Assembly (NCBI RefSeq): GCF_014930455.1
Contig: NZ_JAAIYO010000004.1
Location: 124,001 to 188,000, forward strand
Direction: 5' to 3'
Length of the DNA: 64,000 nt
Source of the DNA: Corallococcus soli
GTDB lineage: Bacteria; Myxococcota; Myxococcia; Myxococcales; Myxococcaceae
Part shown: one piece after another, positions 28,445 to 35,967 of the stretch
How positions within the stretch are numbered: position 1 is the stretch's first letter
Layout: every line of letters starts with the position of its first letter
Position numbers and translations under genes: made by a program
The notes under the pieces: generated by a model
What the model was told of the DNA's origin: nothing
What the model saw: the letters and a program-made list of their open reading frames with translations, nothing else
The model's database searches: none

Positions 28445-30514
28445 TTGGCACGTCGCCTCAAGAAACCCGGTCTCCGGGGCATCCTCCTGGGTTCTTTCGG
28501 CCTCGCGTTGGCCGTCGTCCTTGGAGCGCTCTACTTCGTCGTCCCCTGGCAGGTGGAGGACTACCTGAAGGAGCGCTTGCGCGCTCACGCCCGTGCGAAG
28601 GCACAGGAGGTGGGTGCGCTGCTCATGGCACGGGGGGGCATCCGGTCGGCTCCCAGCCTGGAAGGCATCTACAGCCAGGACGAGGACTTCAGCGTCGTGG
28701 CCCTCGTGGATGACCAGGGCTCAATCCTGGCCACCCACCCCACGCAGGCACCGGCGTGGTTCCGGAAGGCCCTGGAGGATCGCACCGAAACGGAGTCCGG
28801 GCCTCCGCCTCCGCTGAACGGGCTGGCGTTCCCCAACGGCAACGAGGCGGTGTCCGTCGCCGTGGCGCCCGCGAGCGGTGTGCCCGGGGAGGTGGTGGTG
28901 GTGGTGAACCTGTCGCGGCTGGACGACGTGCTCCAGACGCTGCGCCACACCGTGCTGCTGGCCTTCCTGGTGGGGCTGGTGCTGTTCCTGCTGGTGGCGT
29001 TCCTCATCTCCCGCGCGTTCATCCTCCAGCCGCTGGACACGATGATGTCCATGGCGCGCAAGCTGGCGGAGGCCGACCTCACCGGCCGCGCGGAGGTGCG
29101 CAACAGCACGGACGAGCTGGGCCAGCTGGCGGAGGCGCTCAACCGCATGGCGCAGAGCTGGCGCGACACGCTGGGCCGCGTGCGCGGCGTGTCCGACGTG
29201 GTGGCGGGCGTCATCGAGCAGATCCACCGCACCGGCACCACCGTGTCCTCCGGCGCGGGCACCGTGCAGTCGCGCGTGGAGGAGACGTCCTCCTCCATGG
29301 TGGAGATGATGGCGTCCTTGCGCGGCATCGCGGAGAACGTGGAGGTCCTCTACCAGAGCGCGGAGGAGAGCAGCTCCTCCATCATGGAGATGGCCGCCAC
29401 CAACGACGAGGTGGCGGAGAACGTCCAGGCCATGGCCGCCAGCGTGGAGGAGACGACCAGCGCCATCGAGCAGATGACGTACTCCATCAAGGAGGTGGCC
29501 AAGAACATCGAGGACCTGTCCGCCTCCACCGAGGACACCTCCTCCGCCATCAGTGAGATGGACGCGGCCATCGGCCAGGTGGACGCCAACGCCAACGAGA
29601 CGGCCCGCCTGTCCGAACAGGTCTTCGAGGACGCGCAGACGGGCGTGGAGGCCCTGCGCAAGACGCTGTCCGGCATCGACCGCATCAAGGACACCAGCCG
29701 CACCGCCGCGGGCGTCATCGACAGCCTGGGCCGGCGCATCTCCGAGATCGGCAACATCCTCAACGTCATCGACGACGTGGCGGAGCAGACGAACCTGCTG
29801 GCCCTCAACGCCGCCATCATCGCCGCGCAGGCCGGCGAGCACGGCAAGGGCTTCGCGGTGGTGGCCGAGGAGATCAAGGACCTGGCCGAGCGCACCGGCG
29901 CGTCCACCAAGGAGATCGCGGAGCTCATCCGGGGCGTGCAGGAGGAGAGCCGCAACGCCGTGGTGGTGATGAACCAGGGCTACAAGAGCGTGGAGGAGGG
30001 CGTGCAACTGGGCCGCGAGGCGGAGGGCGCCCTGCGGAAGATCAACGACAGCACGCAGAAGTCCACGCAGATGGTGAAGGCCATCGCCCGCGCCACGGTG
30101 GAGCAGTCCCGGGGCAGCAAGCAGGTGACCGCGGCCATCCACCGCATCTCCGCCACCGTGCAGATGATCTCCCAGGCCTCCAACGAGCAGGCCCGGGGCG
30201 GCGAGCAGATCATGAAGAGCGCGGAGCGGATGAAGACGCTCACCCAGCACGTCCAGCGCTCCAGCCAGGAGCAGGCGCACGGCAGCAAGCAGATCACCCG
30301 CTCCATCGAGAGCATCAACGAGATGGTCACCCACCTGAACCGCGCCCAGAAGGAGCAGACCAAGGGCAGCGAACAGGTGCTCAAGGCGGTGGAGACCATC
30401 AAGGGCGTGTCCGAGCACCAGACGCGTTCGGTGCGCCAGTTGGAAGAAGCCATCGACAACCTGACGCGGCAGGCGGAGATCCTCCGCGCCGAAGTGCGAC
30501 GCTTCCGCGTCTGA
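28445..30514 (+). CDS. Methyl-accepting chemotaxis protein
   Basis: A 689-residue transmembrane receptor. TM1 about 13-34, a small periplasmic sensor of about 130 residues (CACHE-like in size), TM2 about 168-192, HAMP about 190-245, then a very long methyl-accepting coiled coil. The signalling tip is [20 protein letters not shown]. The coil after the tip carries many Gln-Gly-Ser repeats. There is no CheR-docking pentapeptide at the C-terminus (ends RRFRV). The start is most likely the TTG at 28445, since no ATG precedes TM1 in frame nearby. No che genes are adjacent, so it must signal to a distant array. Confidence 0.9.
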   Translation: MARRLKKPGLRGILLGSFGLALAVVLGALYFVVPWQVEDYLKERLRAHARAKAQEVGALLMARGGIRSAPSLEGIYSQDEDFSVVALVDDQGSILATHPTQAPAWFRKALEDRTETESGPPPPLNGLAFPNGNEAVSVAVAPASGVPGEVVVVVNLSRLDDVLQTLRHTVLLAFLVGLVLFLLVAFLISRAFILQPLDTMMSMARKLAEADLTGRAEVRNSTDELGQLAEALNRMAQSWRDTLGRVRGVSDVVAGVIEQIHRTGTTVSSGAGTVQSRVEETSSSMVEMMASLRGIAENVEVLYQSAEESSSSIMEMAATNDEVAENVQAMAASVEETTSAIEQMTYSIKEVAKNIEDLSASTEDTSSAISEMDAAIGQVDANANETARLSEQVFEDAQTGVEALRKTLSGIDRIKDTSRTAAGVIDSLGRRISEIGNILNVIDDVAEQTNLLALNAAIIAAQAGEHGKGFAVVAEEIKDLAERTGASTKEIAELIRGVQEESRNAVVVMNQGYKSVEEGVQLGREAEGALRKINDSTQKSTQMVKAIARATVEQSRGSKQVTAAIHRISATVQMISQASNEQARGGEQIMKSAERMKTLTQHVQRSSQEQAHGSKQITRSIESINEMVTHLNRAQKEQTKGSEQVLKAVETIKGVSEHQTRSVRQLEEAIDNLTRQAEILRAEVRRFRV

Positions 30515-30544
30515 CGTCCCTTGGAAGAAGGCAGCCTGTCCCCC

Positions 30545-31840
30545 ATGCCCGCCGAACCCGCCGCTCCCCGCACCGTCTCCGAGCGCGCCGTGGTGCTGCT
30601 CATCGGCGCGGTGCAGTTCGTCAACATCCTGGACTTCGTGATGGTGATGCCGCTGGGCCCCGACTTCGCGAAGGGGCTGGGCATCGAGTCGTCGCACATC
30701 GGCACCATTGGCGGCAGCTACACCGCCGCCGCGAGCGTGGCGGGGCTGGTGGGCGGCTACATGCTGGACCGCTTCGACCGCCGCAAGGCGCTGGCGGTGT
30801 GCATGCTGGGGCTGGTGGCGGCCACGGCGGCGGGGGGCCTGTCCACGGGGCTGTCCACGCTGCTGCTGACGCGGGTGTGCGCGGGCCTCTTCGGCGGGCC
30901 GGCGACGGCGCTGTCGCTGTCCATCATCGCGGACCTCATCCCGGCGGAGCGCCGGGGCCGGGCGCTGGGCGCGGTGATGGCATCCTTCTCCGTGGCGTCC
31001 GTGCTGGGCGTCCCCATGGCCCTGAAGGTGGCGGAGGTGGGCGGCTGGCGGCTGCCCTTCTTCGCGGTGGCGGCGCTGGGGCTGGTGGTGGCCACGGCCG
31101 CGCTCCTGCTGCTGCCGCCGGTGCGCGGCCACCTGGGCCAGGGCGGCGGCGCGGCCCGGGCGCCGGGCGTGGGCGCGCTCCTGGGCCGCACCGACGTGCA
31201 GCTGTCCTACCTGATGACGGCGCTCGTGATGATGAGCGGCTTCATCGTCATCCCCAACATCTCCGCCTACCTCCAGCAGAACCTGGGCTACCCGCGCGAC
31301 CGGCTGTGGTTCCTCTACTTCGTGGGCGGCATCGTGAGCTTCGTCACGCTGCGGCTGACGGGGCCGCTGGTGGACCGCTTCGGCTCCTTCCGCGTGGGCA
31401 CGGCGGGCGTGCTCCTGGCCGCGTGCGCCACCTACGTGGGCTTCATCTCCTATCCGGCGTGGCTGCCCATCCCGCTCGTCTTCATGGGCTTCATGCTGGC
31501 CATGGGGATGCGCAACGTGGCGTACAACACGCTCACCTCCCGCGTGCCGGACAACCCGGTGCGCGCCCGCTTCATGTCGTTGCAGTCCGCGACGCAGCAC
31601 ATGGCGTCCGCCCTGGGCGCCTTCCTGTCCTCCCGCCTGTTGATGGACCTGCCGGACGGGACGCTGGGCGGAATGGGGACCATCGCCTGGGTGTCCATCG
31701 GTTTGTCGCTGGGGGTGCCCGGCATGTTGTGGGTGGTGGAGAAGCGGGTCCGCTCGCGCGAGCAGGCCCTGGCCCTGGCAACACCCGCCTCCCAGGGGCT
31801 GGCGGTGCCGCTGTCCTCCCCGGCGAACCCCCACACCTGA
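30545..31840 (+). CDS. MFS transporter (drug:H+ antiporter-like)
   Basis: A 431-residue protein with 12 membrane helices. The MFS signature GGYMLDRFDRRKAL lies between helices 2 and 3, and the FVNILDFVMVMPLGPDFA first helix resembles AraJ/Bcr-type efflux proteins. The substrate is unknown. ATG 30545 is followed by a short Pro/Ala start; a TTG at 30521 is possible. It follows the chemoreceptor by 30 bases. Confidence 0.88.
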   Translation: MPAEPAAPRTVSERAVVLLIGAVQFVNILDFVMVMPLGPDFAKGLGIESSHIGTIGGSYTAAASVAGLVGGYMLDRFDRRKALAVCMLGLVAATAAGGLSTGLSTLLLTRVCAGLFGGPATALSLSIIADLIPAERRGRALGAVMASFSVASVLGVPMALKVAEVGGWRLPFFAVAALGLVVATAALLLLPPVRGHLGQGGGAARAPGVGALLGRTDVQLSYLMTALVMMSGFIVIPNISAYLQQNLGYPRDRLWFLYFVGGIVSFVTLRLTGPLVDRFGSFRVGTAGVLLAACATYVGFISYPAWLPIPLVFMGFMLAMGMRNVAYNTLTSRVPDNPVRARFMSLQSATQHMASALGAFLSSRLLMDLPDGTLGGMGTIAWVSIGLSLGVPGMLWVVEKRVRSREQALALATPASQGLAVPLSSPANPHT

Positions 31841-31945
31841 GTGAGGCTTTTTGCCCCAGGGCCGCACCGGGGGCCCGCCCGCCCGCCCCCTCCCCACGGT
31901 GCCGGTCGGTCGCTGGACGTCCACTGGCGGTTGCGCGAGCCCGCT

Positions 31946-31964
31946 CCCGGGGCGATAACCCGGG
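31946..31964. promoter_or_regulatory. CCCGGG inverted repeat before tatB
   Basis: CCCGGG, seven bases (GCGATAA), CCCGGG, 30 bases ahead of the tatB start. It could be a stem in the leader RNA or an operator. The only evidence is symmetry and position in the 153-base gap. Confidence 0.25.
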
Positions 31965-31993
31965 AACTCCCTTCAAGGGGACTCTGAAGACCC

Positions 31994-32527
31994 ATGTTCA
32001 ACATCGGCGCAGGCGAAATGGTGTTCATCCTGGTGGCCGCGCTGATCGTGCTCGGCCCCCAGCGGTTGCCTGAGCTGGCGCGGGCCATCGGCAAGTTCAT
32101 GCGCGAGTTCCGTCGCCAGACGGACGACGTGCGCAACGTGGTGGAGCGCGAGTTCTACGCGATGGACGAGGAGTTCAACCGCGAGCTTCCGGCCCGCCCG
32201 GGCACGCGCGTGCCGTCCCCGCCGCCGGAGCTGACGGGGGGCCTGCACCACCTGCCGGATGGCTCCCTGCCCAACATGCTCGCGGAGCCCGCGCCGTCGC
32301 TCACCGCGCCGTTGGAGCCCGCGCACCTGCCCGCACCCGAAGCGGCGGTGGAGTCCCACGGGCCGTCCGCGGAGGCGGCCGCCCTGGCGGTGGCCACCGG
32401 TCCCCAGGCTTCGCCGGAAGCGGAGGGTGACGCGGCAGGGACGGAGCCGCGCCCTGGCGCGGATGGCCTTCCGCAACTCGCCCCCATCCCGGGCACGGTG
32501 GCGCGCAACGCGCCGAAACGGAGCTGA
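31994..32527 (+). CDS. tatB: Sec-independent translocase subunit TatB
   Basis: A 177-residue Tat component. One N-terminal membrane helix starts at once (MFNIGAGEMVFILVAALIVLG). The GPQRLPELARAIG hinge and an amphipathic helix to about residue 60 follow, then a long Pro/Ala/Glu-rich tail. The conserved Glu at position 8 and the length speak for TatB rather than TatA. Together with TatC it recognises twin-arginine signal peptides; one such substrate in this window is the dioxygenase at 59318. tatC follows after 39 bases; no tatA is adjacent. Confidence 0.88.
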   Translation: MFNIGAGEMVFILVAALIVLGPQRLPELARAIGKFMREFRRQTDDVRNVVEREFYAMDEEFNRELPARPGTRVPSPPPELTGGLHHLPDGSLPNMLAEPAPSLTAPLEPAHLPAPEAAVESHGPSAEAAALAVATGPQASPEAEGDAAGTEPRPGADGLPQLAPIPGTVARNAPKRS

Positions 32528-32566
32528 GCCCTGAACCGCCAAGGGGTTGATTTCAACGATCTGCGC

Positions 32567-33772
32567 ATGAGCCTGTCGGAGCACCTGACGGAGCTGCGCA
32601 CGCGGCTGGTGAAGTGTTCGCTCGCGGTGCTCGTGCTGGGCGCCGCGTCGCTGCTCTTCGCCAAGCCCATCTTCGGTCTGCTGATGCGGCCGGTGCTCGA
32701 CGCGCTGCCCGCGGACGGCCGGTCGCTCGTCTACACATCCGGCATCGAAGAAATCAACGTGCTGATGAAGGTGGGCGTGTACTGCGGCATCTTCCTCACC
32801 ACGCCCGTCATCCTCTGGCAGATCTGGGGCTTCGTGTCGCCCGGGCTCTACCCGGAGGAGCGCAAGTACGCGTCGCCCTTCGTGATGCTGGGCTCGGTGG
32901 CGTTCCTCGTGGGCGCGATGTTCTGCTACTTCCTGGTGCTGCCCTCCATGTTCAAGTTCCTCCTGAGCGAGGAGGAGACGCTGGCGCTGGAGCAGCGCGT
33001 GGACACCGCGAGGCTGGGCGCGGAGGACGCGCTGCGCTTCCTGCGCATTGGCGAGGTGGAGCGCGCCGGGCACCTGGCGAAGCAGACCAGCGCCGCGCTG
33101 ACGGCCGCGGGGCAGGGCCAGGTGAAGGACCCGGAGGTCGCGACCGCGAAGAGCGTGGAGCTGACCGCGCGCCTGAAGGGCCTGGGCGACCTGCTGGACG
33201 CGGCGTCGGACGGGCTGGGCGTGCCCGCGCGCGGCGTGCTGCGCGCGGCGGTGGAGAAGCGGGTGGAGGCGGTGAACGCCTTCGGCCGGCAGGACTACGT
33301 CGCGTCGGAGGTGGCCATGGACCAGGCGGCGAGCCTGCTCGCGGGCGTGGCCCCCACGCGCGCGGAGGAGATGTCCGGCCTGTGGCGGCTGGAGAAGGAG
33401 CTGGCCCGGGGGCACGCGGAGGCGGAGGCGGCGCGCTGGACGCGGCCCATGCTGACGATGAACGAGCAGCTGTCGCTGGTGCTGCTGCTCATCCTCGCCT
33501 TCGGCGTCATCTTCGAGCTGCCGCTGGTGATGGCGCTGCTGGGCATCGTCGGGGTGGTGCAGTCGAAGTGGCTCTTCCGCTACCAGCGCCACGCGTTCGT
33601 GGTGTGCCTCATCGCGGCGGCCATCCTGACGCCCACGGGCGACGTGGTGAACCTGTCGCTCATGGCCGGCCCCATGCTGCTCTGCTACGAGCTGGGCGTG
33701 CTGGCGGTGTGGCTCATCGAGAAGCGCCGCTCGAAGTCGGAAGCCTCCACGGACATCACCCCGGCGGCGTAG
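32567..33772 (+). CDS. tatC: Sec-independent translocase TatC with large periplasmic insertion
   Basis: Core Tat receptor. The protein starts MSLSEHLTELRTRL and shows TM1-TM3, with GFVSPGLYPEERKY in the second cytosolic loop. The core resumes with MNEQLSLVLLLILAFGVIFE and ends after AILTPTGDVVNL. It has 401 residues against about 250 in most bacteria. The difference is an insertion of about 155 residues (roughly 137-293) in the loop between TM3 and TM4, which is periplasmic in the known topology. The insert is charged and helical (for example RVDTARLGAEDALRFLR). The catalytic frame of TatC is otherwise complete. Confidence 0.93.
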   Translation: MSLSEHLTELRTRLVKCSLAVLVLGAASLLFAKPIFGLLMRPVLDALPADGRSLVYTSGIEEINVLMKVGVYCGIFLTTPVILWQIWGFVSPGLYPEERKYASPFVMLGSVAFLVGAMFCYFLVLPSMFKFLLSEEETLALEQRVDTARLGAEDALRFLRIGEVERAGHLAKQTSAALTAAGQGQVKDPEVATAKSVELTARLKGLGDLLDAASDGLGVPARGVLRAAVEKRVEAVNAFGRQDYVASEVAMDQAASLLAGVAPTRAEEMSGLWRLEKELARGHAEAEAARWTRPMLTMNEQLSLVLLLILAFGVIFELPLVMALLGIVGVVQSKWLFRYQRHAFVVCLIAAAILTPTGDVVNLSLMAGPMLLCYELGVLAVWLIEKRRSKSEASTDITPAA

Positions 33773-33784
33773 ACTCTCGCGCGC

Positions 33785-34876
33785 ATGAAGAGCTTCTCCG
33801 CGCGGCTGATGGTGGACCTGAGGTACCTGCGCGCGCTGTCGCGGAGGTTCCGCAGCACGCTGCTGCTGGCGGCGGTCATCTTCGGGCTGGGGCCGCTGCT
33901 GTTCCAGTGGCGCTTCGTGGGGCCGGGCGGGGAGCGCATCGCCTACGGGGAGGCGTTGCACCACGTCTACTTCCTGCTCTTCGGTCAGCCGTCGCTGCCG
34001 TACGTGGACGACTGGCTGGTGGAGAGCCTGAACATCCTCATCCCCCCCGTCAGCATCGCGCTGGTGGTGGATGGCGTGGTGCGCTTCGCGTACCTCTTCT
34101 TCGCCCGGCACAAGAACGACAAGGAGTGGGTCACCGTGGTGTCCGAAACGATGAAGGGCCACGTCGTGGTGTGCGGGGCGGGGCGCGTGGGCTACCGCGT
34201 GGTGACGCAGCTGCGGGAGATGGGCAAGGACGTGGTGGTGGTGGAGAAGCGCGAGGACGCGACGTTCGTGTCCGCGCTGCGGGATGAGAACGTGCCGCTG
34301 CTCATCGACGACACGCGCAGCCCGCTGTGCCTGCCGCGCACGCACGTGAAGCACGCGTCCGCCATCGTCTGCGCCACGGACGACGACCTGGCGAACCTGA
34401 ACATCGCGCTGGACGCGCGCAGGCTCAACCCGGGCATCCGCGTGGTCATCCGCCTGTTCGACGACGACCTGGGCGCGAAGGTGCGCGACACGTTCAAGGC
34501 GGAGGCCCTGTCCAGCTCCTCGCTGGCCGCGCCCGCCATGGCGCTGGCGGCGCTGGACCCGCGACTCGTGCACTCCTTCCGCATTGGCAAGCACCTGATG
34601 GTGGTGTCGCTGTTCGTGGCGCGTGAGGGCCTGCCGGGCATGAACGTGTCCCAGGTGCGCGACCGCTTCGGAGGGCTGGCCCTGTCACTCATCCGGGGCG
34701 CGGAGGAGACGCTGCACCCTCAGGGGGACGTGGTGTTCCAGCCGGGAGACCAGGTCACCATCCAGGCGTCCTATCCGGAGTACTGCGCCCTGAGGGCCTT
34801 CACCGGCGAGGGGGAGGCGCCCGCGTACGCGGACCACGACAACTTCCTCATGCCCGGCTACCGCCCCACGGGGTGA
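33785..34876 (+). CDS. RCK/TrkA-N protein with two membrane helices but no K+ filter
   Basis: A 363-residue protein with two helices (about 25-42 and 82-107). A Rossmann-type RCK_N domain (VVVCGAGRVG at 127-136) and a TrkA_C domain (about 275-350) follow, the plan of Kch/MthK-like channels. In the pore-loop position it has LLFGQPSLPYVDD instead of T-V-G-Y-G-D. It is therefore either a non-potassium or non-conducting relative. It follows tatC by 12 bases and is probably cotranscribed with it. Confidence 0.8.
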   Translation: MKSFSARLMVDLRYLRALSRRFRSTLLLAAVIFGLGPLLFQWRFVGPGGERIAYGEALHHVYFLLFGQPSLPYVDDWLVESLNILIPPVSIALVVDGVVRFAYLFFARHKNDKEWVTVVSETMKGHVVVCGAGRVGYRVVTQLREMGKDVVVVEKREDATFVSALRDENVPLLIDDTRSPLCLPRTHVKHASAIVCATDDDLANLNIALDARRLNPGIRVVIRLFDDDLGAKVRDTFKAEALSSSSLAAPAMALAALDPRLVHSFRIGKHLMVVSLFVAREGLPGMNVSQVRDRFGGLALSLIRGAEETLHPQGDVVFQPGDQVTIQASYPEYCALRAFTGEGEAPAYADHDNFLMPGYRPTG

Positions 34877-35033
34877 GCGTCCATCACGGACTCCTGTCCG
34901 GGAGCCGATTCCACGCCTCGGCATGCGGCCAGCAGCATTGCTCCGGTCGGCGACACGCCCTTAAGAAGTCGGTTCATCGGGCGCTTCCTCCCGTGATGGG
35001 ACGGAGCCCCCCAATGCCGGGAGAAGCTGCCAG

Positions 35034-35903
35034 ATGCCGACAGGCCGTACCGCGACCGTTGGATTCCAGGCAGGCGTCCGTCGGTCCTTCTCGGTGGGAG
35101 CGGACGTCGCGTGGGAGGGGTGGGGTGAAGGCCTGGGATTGTCGCGCTGGGTGGGCACGATCCATGAGCCGCTGGAGGACGGGGCGTTGGCCTCGCTGCC
35201 GGATGGGACGCGGGTGACGGTGGTGCGGTGCGTTCCGGCGAAGCAGCTGCGCCTGCGGCTGGAGCGCGAGGAGTGGGGCCGGGCGCGCACCGTCCAACTG
35301 CGCCTGATTCCCTCCGTACACGGCATCACCGTGGCGCTGCACGCGGAGGGGCTGCCGGATGCGGGCGTCCGCGAGGAGTTGTTGGCGCGGTGGACGCATG
35401 CCCTGGAGTCCTGGGAGGCCTTCTCCGGACGGCACGTGGCGGTGAGCCGGTCGGGTCCTCCGACGCGCGATCCCGCAGGGGGCAAGGAGGCGCAGGAGAC
35501 CCCCTCCCTGGAGAAGGGACTCGCGGAGAGGGGCGCGGCCGACCTGAAGGCGGCGGGACCCGCAGGGGGCGCCCGTGGGGTGAAGCAGAGCGCGGCGCGC
35601 GGGGCGAAGAAGTCCGTGTCCGCGAAGCCCCCCAGTGGTGTGAGGAAGGGCGTGAAGAAGGGCGTGGCCGCGAAGTCCCGTGGTGGCGTGAAGAAGGGCG
35701 TGGCCGCGAAGCCCCTTGGTGGCGTGAAGAAGGGCGTGAAGAAGTCCGCGGAGGCGAAGCCCCGCGGTGGTGTGAAGAAGTCCGTGTCCGCGAAGCCCCG
35801 CGGTGGTGTGAAGAAGTCCGTGGCGGCGAAGCGCGCTGGCGGCGCCAGGAAGGCGCCTGGCAGGAAGACGGCCGCAGCGAAGAAGACGCGGACCCGGAAG
35901 TAG
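35034..35903 (+). CDS. SRPBCC-like domain fused to histone-H1-like basic tail
   Basis: A 289-residue protein. Residues about 15-135 resemble an AHSA1/SRPBCC ligand-binding fold (FSVGADVAWEGWGEGLGLSRW and LLARWTHALESWEAF near the end). After an acidic linker the last ~115 residues are Lys/Ala/Gly-rich repeats of the type GVKKSVSAKPRG. They resemble the C-terminal tails of eukaryotic histone H1 and bacterial HctB/AlgP-like proteins and should bind DNA non-specifically. No signal peptide. ATG 35034 is chosen by the start of the fold. Isolated between the RCK gene and the convergent methionine operon. Confidence 0.75.
   Translation: MPTGRTATVGFQAGVRRSFSVGADVAWEGWGEGLGLSRWVGTIHEPLEDGALASLPDGTRVTVVRCVPAKQLRLRLEREEWGRARTVQLRLIPSVHGITVALHAEGLPDAGVREELLARWTHALESWEAFSGRHVAVSRSGPPTRDPAGGKEAQETPSLEKGLAERGAADLKAAGPAGGARGVKQSAARGAKKSVSAKPPSGVRKGVKKGVAAKSRGGVKKGVAAKPLGGVKKGVKKSAEAKPRGGVKKSVSAKPRGGVKKSVAAKRAGGARKAPGRKTAAAKKTRTRK
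35556..35900 (+). repeat. Degenerate tandem repeats coding for KKS/KKG-VAAKPRGGV units
   Basis: Inside the SRPBCC/H1-like gene the DNA repeats units of about 36 to 50 bases. Each codes for a Gly-Val-Lys-Lys core and an Ala-Lys-Pro segment. Copy number is likely to vary between strains. Confidence 0.8.
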
Positions 35904-35967
35904 GCGGGGCCACGGGCGGGGTGCTGTTCCAAAGCGGCGCCCCAGACCGTGTCCCTGTGCGCCGCCG

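Noticed and set aside
28721-31924. 1067-codon minus-strand frame opposite the chemoreceptor and MFS genes
   Set aside because: Low-complexity shadow of two well-supported genes; no ribosome site and no motif.
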